From positions 1-8,615 of the forward strand of contig JBHIET010000106.1 in the NCBI GenBank assembly GCA_046760785.1: a stretch of DNA of 8,615 bases, given 5' to 3'. Shown piece after piece: positions 1 through 6,200 of this stretch. This DNA comes from JBHIET01 sp046760785. GTDB lineage: Bacteria; Chloroflexota; Anaerolineae; B4-G1. Position numbers and translations under genes: made by a program. Each line of letters starts with the position of its first letter. Position 1 is the first letter of the stretch. Under the pieces are notes generated by a model, which saw only the letters and a program-made list of their open reading frames with translations, did not search any database and had not been told where the DNA came from.

Positions 1-2
1 CT

Positions 3-53
3 CAGGACGACTGGCCTGATTTAGCTGCTAGCGGAGTGCGAAATCTAGGCTAA
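3..53 (+). CDS. Possible 3' end of an upstream protein (partial)
   Basis: One open frame enters from the left edge and ends at a TAA at 51-53, giving a 16-residue tail (QDDWPDLAASGVRNLG). It is suggestive because a terminator-like hairpin starts 25 nt after the stop, the spacing expected for the end of a transcription unit. The other two + frames stop at 16-18 and 22-24. The tail is too short to name a family, and the frame could be open by chance. Confidence 0.3.
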   Translation, partial: QDDWPDLAASGVRNLG

Positions 54-78
54 GACCCCTTCATCACACATTCTATCG

Positions 79-113
79 TCCGGCCCTCATAGCGTGGGGG
101 CCGGATTTGGTTT
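79..113 (+). terminator. Intrinsic terminator-like hairpin after the upstream unit
   Basis: A perfect 8-bp GC-rich inverted repeat (TCCGGCCC at 79-86, GGGCCGGA at 98-105) encloses an 11-nt loop and is followed directly by the T-rich run TTTGGTTT. This is the form of a Rho-independent terminator reading rightward. It lies between a possible upstream stop codon and the promoter of the kinase gene, so it would insulate the two units. The T tract is interrupted by GG, which lowers certainty. Confidence 0.5.
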
Positions 114-132
114 AGGGAACGGCCCTTCCCTC

Positions 133-161
133 TTGTATTTGCCATCCAGTTCCGCTATAAT
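133..161 (+). promoter_or_regulatory. Sigma-70-type promoter of the two-component operon
   Basis: TTGTAT (133-138) and a perfect TATAAT (156-161) are separated by 17 nt, a near-consensus housekeeping promoter in otherwise GC-rich DNA. Transcription should start near 168, giving a leader of roughly 97 nt before the kinase start at 265. I see no strong operator palindrome overlapping it. Confidence 0.7.
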
Positions 162-252
162 ATGCTTAAGGCTGCTGACAACCCATCCGAATTGACCTCA
201 TATATGACAGTCAGACGCGCATGATCCGTTAGTCCTGCGAATCCGTGTTCTC

Positions 253-259
253 AGGGAGG
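253..259 (+). promoter_or_regulatory. Ribosome binding site fixing the TTG start of the kinase
   Basis: AGGGAGG lies 5 nt before the TTG at 265. It is the only strong Shine-Dalgarno sequence near the 5' end of the frame, and it places the start where the first PAS domain begins. This supports the rare TTG initiation codon. Confidence 0.75.
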
Positions 260-264
260 CAGAA

Positions 265-2283
265 TTGAGCGACGAACTGCAACGCTTCATTGACAGCCTG
301 GCCGACCAAGTGCTCGTCCTCGATCCAGGCTTCCGCGTCGTGCGGGCCAACAGGGCGCTGCTGGAGGCACTGGGCCGTACCAACGACGAGGTTGCAGGCC
401 ACTATTGCTACGAGATCGGCCACGGTCGCTCGAAACCATGTTCTCCACCCGACTGTGCTTGCCCTGCGCTTGCGATCTGGAATGGAGAGACGACGAGCCG
501 GGCTATCCACGTTCACTCTACCGCCGAGGGGTCGAAGCGCTACATGGAGATCGTCGCCTCCCTGCTTCAAGACGATGAGGGGCAGGGTCGGCGGGTGATC
601 GAGGTGATGCGCGACGTGACCGCCCAGAAGCAAGTGGGGGCCAAACTCGTGCAACGCAATCGAGAGTTGGCCGCCTTGCTGAGTATGGCGCGGGCGTTGA
701 CCCGTTCGCTCGAGCTGGAGACAGTGCTGGCCGAGGCGTTGCGTCAGGCAGCGATCGTGGCGGATGCCGATGCCGGCGCGATCTACCTGTGCGATAAGAT
801 CGAGAACGAGCTGGTTCTGGCGGCCCATAAGGGGCTGACGGAAGGATTGGCCCAGTCCCTGGCCCGCTGCGTGTGGAATGAAAACATCGTGGATCGGTCT
901 CACCGGGCCAATGGGGAGGTGATCTTTGGCCAGATCCCTCCCACGTTGGTCGAGCAATATACGCCGCCAGGCGAAGTCCCGCTGGGGACAATGGCCAGCC
1001 AACCGCTGCGGGTCGCCGGGCGGCTGGTCGGCGTCCTCACCCTGCTCACCCGCGAGCCCCGTACCTTCACATCGGCTGAGGTCGCCTCGCTGACTGCCCT
1101 GACCCGCGGGCTGGCCGTCGCCATCGAGAATGCGAGGCTCTTTGAGAGTGTCTCACGGGCCGAGCGGGAGTGGGAGCAAACGTTCGGCGCCATCCGCGAC
1201 GGTATCGCCATCACCGGCCCCAACTACAGAATTACGCGGGTCAACCAGGCCTTCCTTGATATGTTTGGGCTGACCGAGGAGGAGGCCATCGGCCAGCGCT
1301 GCTGCCACATCTTCTATGGCGCCGCCGGCCCCACGCCCCGCTTCCGCTGTCACCAGATCATGCAGACCGGCCAGGCCACCCCGGTCGAGGTGGATAACCT
1401 GGTCATCCCCGGCACGTACCACATCTCGCTGTTTCCGCTGCGCGAAGAGCGAGGGGAGTTCCTGGGCCTGATCCACAGCGTGCGCGACGTGAGCGAGGAG
1501 CGTGCCATGCGCGACCTGATGACCCGCAACGAGCGCTTGGTTGCCATGGGACGGTTGGCTGCCTCCGTGGCCCACGAGATCAACAACCCCCTGTTCAGCA
1601 TCCGCAACTGCCTGGCCCTGCTGGACGACGTGGTTCCCGACGACGAACCCTCCAGGTCCTTCCTCCACCTGGCAAAGAGCGAACTGGACCGGTTAGCGCA
1701 GACCGTACGCAATCTGCTCGACTTTGTCCGTCCCAGCGAGGAACCCCGGGCCCTCGTTGACCTTAATCAGGTGCTGGAAAGGGCGATCTTTATGACCGGC
1801 AAGCAGATGGAGTACGCTCACGTGACCATCGTCAGGGAACTCGCGCCCGACCTGCCCCTGTTGCTGGCATCGGCCGGCCAGTTGACTCAGGTGGCGATCA
1901 ATCTGATTCTCAACGCCGTCGAAGCCATGCCTGACGGTGGCCAACTGCGGATCGTCACCCGACCGGGTCCCCAGTGGGACAATGTGGAAATCGCTCCAGG
2001 ACGTCTCGTGGACACCGTGCAGATCATCATCAGCGATACCGGTTGCGGCATCCCTCAGAAACACCTGGAGGCCATCTTCGAGCCTTTCTTCAGCACGAAG
2101 GATGAGGTCAAAGGAGTGGGGCTGGGGCTCCCGATCAGCTATACAATCGTCCACCACCACCACGGCGCGATTGACGTACAGAGCGAGGTGAACGCAGGCA
2201 GCACCTTCACTATCACGCTGCCTCTACTCACAGAAGAGGAATGGAAATCGTGGGAGAAGTCAGAGGCCGTGTCCTCATCGTAG
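265..2283 (+). CDS. Soluble PAS-GAF-PAS sensor histidine kinase
   Basis: This 672-residue protein is the sensor of a two-component system. It autophosphorylates on histidine and passes phosphate to the regulator encoded next to it. Domains in order: PAS (about 1-122), GAF (about 135-292), a second PAS (about 303-415), HisKA dimerisation domain (about 420-490), and HATPase_c (about 535-655). The H-box is AHEINNP with phospho-acceptor H437. The N-box has N546 and N550, the G1 box is DTGCGIP (591-597), the F-box is around FEPFF (605-609), and the G2 box is GVGLGLP (617-623), so it looks catalytically intact. No signal peptide or membrane helix is visible, so sensing should be cytoplasmic. The first PAS has a cysteine-rich loop (C48, C59, C64, C66 plus H53), and the second PAS has a degenerate copy (C346, C347, C362). 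A run of four histidines (H630-H633) sits near the end of the ATPase domain. The 3' end overlaps the regulator gene by 43 bp. The signal is unknown; redox, metal, or ligand sensing is inference. Confidence 0.95.
   Translation: MSDELQRFIDSLADQVLVLDPGFRVVRANRALLEALGRTNDEVAGHYCYEIGHGRSKPCSPPDCACPALAIWNGETTSRAIHVHSTAEGSKRYMEIVASLLQDDEGQGRRVIEVMRDVTAQKQVGAKLVQRNRELAALLSMARALTRSLELETVLAEALRQAAIVADADAGAIYLCDKIENELVLAAHKGLTEGLAQSLARCVWNENIVDRSHRANGEVIFGQIPPTLVEQYTPPGEVPLGTMASQPLRVAGRLVGVLTLLTREPRTFTSAEVASLTALTRGLAVAIENARLFESVSRAEREWEQTFGAIRDGIAITGPNYRITRVNQAFLDMFGLTEEEAIGQRCCHIFYGAAGPTPRFRCHQIMQTGQATPVEVDNLVIPGTYHISLFPLREERGEFLGLIHSVRDVSEERAMRDLMTRNERLVAMGRLAASVAHEINNPLFSIRNCLALLDDVVPDDEPSRSFLHLAKSELDRLAQTVRNLLDFVRPSEEPRALVDLNQVLERAIFMTGKQMEYAHVTIVRELAPDLPLLLASAGQLTQVAINLILNAVEAMPDGGQLRIVTRPGPQWDNVEIAPGRLVDTVQIIISDTGCGIPQKHLEAIFEPFFSTKDEVKGVGLGLPISYTIVHHHHGAIDVQSEVNAGSTFTITLPLLTEEEWKSWEKSEAVSSS
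2235..2240 (+). promoter_or_regulatory. Shine-Dalgarno site inside the kinase gene, bearing on the regulator start
   Basis: AGAGGA directly abuts the ATG at 2241, which is too close for normal initiation there. It lies 9 nt before an in-frame GTG at 2250, a workable spacing. The true start of the regulator may therefore be GTG 2250, removing three residues. Either start leaves the receiver domain intact. Confidence 0.4.
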
Positions 2284-3041
2284 ACGACGAGTTGCCGGTG
2301 CGCCTGACGGTGCGCGAGCTCCTGCGCCGCGCCGGTTACGACGCCATAGCTGTCGCCAGCGGAGAGGAGGCATTGGAGCTGATCCAATCGCAGCCCGTTG
2401 ACCTGGCTTTGATTGACCTGGTGATGCCCGGAATGGGCGGGGTCGAATTGATGCGCCGGCTGCAAGCGGCGGCCCCAGACACGGTGCTGATCGTGCTGAC
2501 CGCCCGTGGCTCGATGGAGACGGCCGTCGAAGCGCTTCGACTGGGCGCTCACGATTACCTCACCAAACCCTGCGACGATCAACTGCTCAAGCGGTGTGTC
2601 GAGGCCGGGTTGAGCAAGCGCCGGGAGGAACTGCGTCGCCGCCGCTTGGTCAGCACCCTGGGCGCTGCCGCGCTGGAACTGGCCGGCGAGACCGGGCATC
2701 CAGTGCCCGCACCGACCACGTCTGCGGGCGAGACCATCCGCCGGGGCGACCTGACGGTGGACGTCGCCGGGCACACGGCAACGCTGGCCGGTCACGCCCT
2801 CGACCTCACCCCGACAGAGTTCGACCTGTTGGTCGTCCTGGCCCGCGACGCCGGGCGCACCCTCTCGCACCGCGAGCTGGTGCAGGCCATCCGCGGCTAC
2901 GAGGCCGAGGATTGGGAGGCCAGGGAAATCATCCGCTACCACGTCCACGGACTGCGCAGCAAGCTGGGCGGCGCCGACTACGTCAAGACTGTGCGAGGGG
3001 TGGGGTACCGACTGGTGGTGTCGGAGGAACATGAAACGTAA
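2241..3041 (+). CDS. Response regulator, receiver plus OmpR/PhoB-type winged helix
   Basis: This 266-residue DNA-binding response regulator is the presumed partner of the overlapping kinase. The receiver domain (about 10-125) has the acidic pair D15/D16, phospho-acceptor D59 in LIDLVMPG, T87, and K109 in the TKP motif, so the phosphorylation site is complete. A basic, Arg-rich linker (about 126-140) and a Pro/Thr-containing stretch lead to a winged-helix domain (about 167-262). That domain has the hallmarks LTPTEFDLL (189-197), the YHVHGLRSKLG recognition-helix region (233-243), and the wing motif VRGVGYRL (251-258). The receiver wording (ETAVEALRLGAHDYLTKP) is more like NtrC-type receivers, while the output domain is OmpR-type. 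The gene shares a transcript with the kinase and is probably translationally coupled to it. The downstream fusion dehydrogenase gene is a plausible target because of proximity, but no clear OmpR-type direct repeat is seen there. Confidence 0.95.
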   Translation: MEIVGEVRGRVLIVDDELPVRLTVRELLRRAGYDAIAVASGEEALELIQSQPVDLALIDLVMPGMGGVELMRRLQAAAPDTVLIVLTARGSMETAVEALRLGAHDYLTKPCDDQLLKRCVEAGLSKRREELRRRRLVSTLGAAALELAGETGHPVPAPTTSAGETIRRGDLTVDVAGHTATLAGHALDLTPTEFDLLVVLARDAGRTLSHRELVQAIRGYEAEDWEAREIIRYHVHGLRSKLGGADYVKTVRGVGYRLVVSEEHET

Positions 3042-3062
3042 GCCAGGAGGACATTCTCAGTT

Positions 3063-3086
3063 CGGCGCGGCTTCTTGATCGCGCCG
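3063..3086 (+). repeat. Perfect 7-bp hairpin after the regulator gene
   Basis: CGGCGCG (3063-3069) pairs with CGCGCCG (3080-3086) around a 10-nt loop, 21 nt after the regulator stop. No T run follows on either strand, so it is not a classical intrinsic terminator. It may protect the 3' end of the operon mRNA. Confidence 0.45.
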
Positions 3087-3090
3087 CCAC

Positions 3091-3111
3091 TTGGGCAAAG
3101 ACCTTGCCCAA
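3091..3111 (+). repeat. Perfect 8-bp hairpin with 5-nt loop
   Basis: TTGGGCAA (3091-3098) and TTGCCCAA (3104-3111) form a perfect stem around AGACC, four bases after the previous hairpin. On the + strand it is followed by CGAAAAATG, not T residues, and on the - strand by GC-rich sequence. It could be an mRNA 3' structure, a pause hairpin, or a dyad operator. The function cannot be decided from sequence alone. Confidence 0.5.
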
Positions 3112-3140
3112 CGAAAAATGTGCCCTCCTCCCCCGCGCCG

Positions 3141-3174
3141 CACAACCCCAACACAATCCCAACAAAACCCTCCC
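3141..3174 (+). other. G-free C/A-rich stretch, possible Rho utilisation site
   Basis: These 34 bases contain 18 C and no G, with regularly spaced C clusters and little potential to fold. Such C-rich, G-poor, unstructured RNA is the known property of rut sites. Its place just after two hairpins at the end of the regulator gene fits Rho-dependent termination of the two-component operon. If the dehydrogenase gene is read from upstream, the stretch would lie in its leader. This is compositional evidence only. Confidence 0.3.
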
Positions 3175-3184
3175 GTTCAAACCC

Positions 3185-3212
3185 GGCTTTGATGCTATCA
3201 TAGTATCAAGCC
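3185..3212 (+). promoter_or_regulatory. Long imperfect palindrome before the fusion dehydrogenase gene, candidate operator
   Basis: The core arms TTGATGCTAT (3189-3198) and ATAGTATCAA (3200-3209) are mirror complements with one mismatch around a central C at 3199. GGC and GCC extend them outward past a single unpaired T. The dyad is AT-rich in GC-rich surroundings and contains the only plausible -10 hexamers here (TATCAT at 3196, TAGTAT at 3201). It ends 9 nt before the ribosome binding site. A weak TTCAAA (3176-3181) could be a -35 element, but its 19-nt spacing to TAGTAT is poor. A dimeric repressor or activator site is the likeliest reading. An RNA hairpin in the leader is the alternative. 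Confidence 0.45.
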
Positions 3213-3221
3213 GATTGAGTG

Positions 3222-3227
3222 AGGAGG
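3222..3227 (+). promoter_or_regulatory. Ribosome binding site selecting ATG 3234
   Basis: A full AGGAGG lies 6 nt before the ATG at 3234. An upstream in-frame GTG at 3219 would place this Shine-Dalgarno inside the coding sequence and has no comparable site of its own. The ATG is therefore the preferred start, giving 1391 residues. Confidence 0.8.
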
Positions 3228-3233
3228 GTCCAA

Positions 3234-6200
3234 ATGAAGATCGAGAAATTCAACTATCCCGACGAACTCTACTACGACCAGCACCACGCCTACGCCCGCG
3301 TCGAGGATGATACCGTCGTCCAGGGCGTCACCGACCTGGGCCAGAGCTTGCTAGGGGAGGACTTCTCCGTCGAGTTGCCCTACGTGGGGCGCAGAGTCAG
3401 ACGGGGTGATACGCTGCTCTCGATCCAGCCAACGATACTCCAAGAAGACGCCCGCCACATTCACGCCACCGCCTCCGGCCAGGTCGTGGCCGTGAACGCT
3501 CTGCTGGAGCAGACACCCGAGCTGGTCAAGGACGACCCCTACGGAGCGGGCTGGATCGTGCGCATCCGCTCCGATGATCCCCTCGCACTCCAGAGCGAGC
3601 TGGAGAGTCTGCTGCGGGCCTGCGATCCGGCGCTCAAAACCTGGGCCCGCCGCGAGCTGGCCGCCGCCCGGTTGCGCCACCCGGATGCGTTCCCCGCGCC
3701 GGTGCGGCTGAGGGCCGAGGAGTACGACTTCCCGGCCGAGCTCTATTTCGACCGCTCCCACGCCTACGGCCGGGTCGAGGACGGGCTGGTCGTCGAGGGC
3801 ATCACCGACCTGGGACGGGAACTGTTGGACGAGGTGCTGTTCGTCGAACTGCCCTACATCGGGCGCAAGGTCAAGCAAGGCGACCGTCTTTTCTCCGTCC
3901 AGCCGATGAACCAACGCGGCCGCGTGCGCCACATCCGCGCTGCCGTGTCCGGCGAAGTGGTGGCCGTCAACGAGGAATTGGAGGAGCACCCGGATTGGGT
4001 CAGTCTCGACCCCTACGGCGTCGGTTGGGTCGCCCGGATTCGCCCCACGGCCCAGTTGGAGGACGAGTTGAGCGCGTTGCTGAAGGAATCCGAGCCCGAA
4101 CTGCTGGCCTGGGTGGAAAAAGAGCTGGAGGCAGAGGGGCTACAGCATCCCGTCGCCCACCGCAAGCCCACAGAGCAACCGCTGGAGGTTCTCCGGCCCG
4201 CGCCGGTGCTGGTCGCGCCGCTCCGCCTAGAGCATATCCCCATCGTGAACGGGCACAAGATCGCCCAACCGTTCGCGCCAAAGGTGGCCGGCTACGAGTT
4301 TCCGCTTGAACTATACTACGACCTCACCCACGCCTACGCCCGTATGGAAGACGATCTGGCGATCGAAGGCCTCACCGACCTGGCGCAGGGAATGCTGGGC
4401 GAGGTCTTGTTCGTCGAGCTGCCGCCCGTCGGTCGGGAGGTGCGGCAGGGAGACCGGCTGCTTTCCATTCAGTCTATGGAGCGGGACCGCCCGATCCGCC
4501 GCATCCAGGCAGCCATCTCCGGCGAGGTCGTCGCCGTCAACGAAGCGCTGGTCGAGAATCCCGCGCTCGTCAACCAGGCCCCCTACGGCGAGGGGTGGCT
4601 AGTCAAGCTCCGCCCCACCGATCAACTGGAGGCGGAACTGGCGAACCTGCTCCGGGCCGACAACCCGGCCCTGGCGACCTGGGCCTGGGAGGAGTTCGAG
4701 CGGGACGCTCCGCCGCTCGAGTTCCTCCAGCGCTACCTGAGCGACCGGGTCACGCGGGACGAGATGGAGCGGCAGGTCTATTCCCGCGACCTGGCTCCCG
4801 TGCCCGAACTGCTGGTGAGGCCGCTCGGCATCCGCGCCAAGCCGGAGTTGATCGCGCGTCCGATCAATGCCGAGGAGGTCGCGGTCGTGATGAAGCACGC
4901 CGCCCGCTATCACATCCCGGTCACCCCCCGCGCCTCCGCCTCGACCGTCTACTTCGACGCGGTTCCCTACCGCAGCGGCATCCTGCTGGACCTGAACAAC
5001 CTGCGGGGCGAGCCGGTGCTTCACGAAGAACGTTCCACCGTCACCGTCGGATCGGCCATCCGCTGGGCTGAACTGGACAACTGGCTGCACGACCGGGGGT
5101 GGGCCGCGCTGACCTACCCCACCAGCGCCCCCTCGGCCACCGTCGGCGGCTGGTTCAGCACCGAGGGGTATGGCGTCGGGAGCATCGTCTTTGGCTGCGT
5201 ACACGAACAGGTCGTGAGCGCCCAGGTCATCCTGCCCGACGGCGAGAGCGTCACAGTCACACCCGACTCCGACCCACCGCTGGCCTGGTTCGCCGGCACC
5301 GGCGGGACGATGGGCATTCTCACCGAGTTCGAACTGCGGGTGCGCCGCGCGCCGGAGGCCGAGTCCCATCACGTGATCACCTTCTCCAGCCGGGCGGCGC
5401 TGCGCGAGGCAGCCGTGGCACTGGCGCAAAGCGACCCGCCCCCTTACAACATGCACTATAGCGACGTGAGCTTTCATCGCCTGTTGGAGCAGGCCGGCTA
5501 CCGCTCCGCCGGTGACCGTCCCGCGCTGGAGGTGGATTTCGAGGGCAGCGCCGAGGAGGTGTACCTGGGGATCAGGAATCTAAAAACCATCGTCGAGCGG
5601 ACGAGCGGCAGGGAGATGCCCGCCGAGGTCGCCCGCCGCGAGTGGGAGGAACGGTTTCGCGCTCTGCGCGCCAAGCGGTCGAGGCCTTCGCTCCTGGCAG
5701 CCAAGGTGTGGCTGCCGTTGGATCAGGTGGACGGGTTCATCCACGACGTGGAGCGGCTCGGCCGGCAGATGGGCGTCGAGTTCTACAACTATGGCTCCAT
5801 CGTCACGCCCCAGGCGGCGGTCGCTTTCGCCATGTACCGCTCCGACGAGACCCGGGTGATCGAGTACGTCATGTCGCTCAGCATCACCAAGCGGCTCCAC
5901 GACATCGGGAAACGACACGGCGGACATCCCTACGGCGTCGGGCTGTGGAACACGGCCTACCTCAGCGACATCTTTACCCCGGAGCAGATCGCCGAGATGC
6001 GGAGTCGCAAGGCCGCCCAGGACCCTGACGACGTTCTCAATCCCGGCAAGCTGTATCGCACGCTGCCCCTGCTCCCGCCCGCCGCCTTCAAAGCCGGGCT
6101 TTCGGCGCTCTCCGTACTCACCGCGCTACAGGGGCGCCTGCGCCGGGCCTTCGCCCGTCCGGCTCCCCGGCCCGCTCCCAGTCCTGAGACGCCGGCCCTC

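Noticed and set aside
406..465. Heme c binding site in the first PAS domain
   Set aside because: The cysteine pattern has no CxxCH, and the protein lacks a signal peptide for export.
229..1002. 257-codon open frame on the - strand within the kinase gene
   Set aside because: It lies opposite a fully motif-supported kinase, has no recognisable domain, and its composition is what GC-rich antisense frames give by chance.
2139..3032. 297-codon - strand frame opposite the regulator gene
   Set aside because: The + strand encodes clear receiver and winged-helix motifs; the antisense product has no recognisable domain.
3063..3111. Classical Rho-independent terminators after the regulator
   Set aside because: Neither hairpin is followed by a T run on either strand, so they are listed as hairpins only.
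3219..3233. Upstream GTG start for the fusion protein
   Set aside because: It would put the AGGAGG inside the gene, and no comparable binding site precedes it. The added residues MRRVQ have no counterpart in the other repeats.
3255..4706. Genuine lipoylated GcvH of a glycine cleavage system
   Set aside because: No lysine lies in the lipoyl loop of any copy, and no gcvT or gcvP gene is in the window.
4599..5477. 292-codon - strand frame opposite the fusion dehydrogenase
   Set aside because: It is a shadow of the FAD domain frame, Gly/Ala/Arg-rich with no motif.
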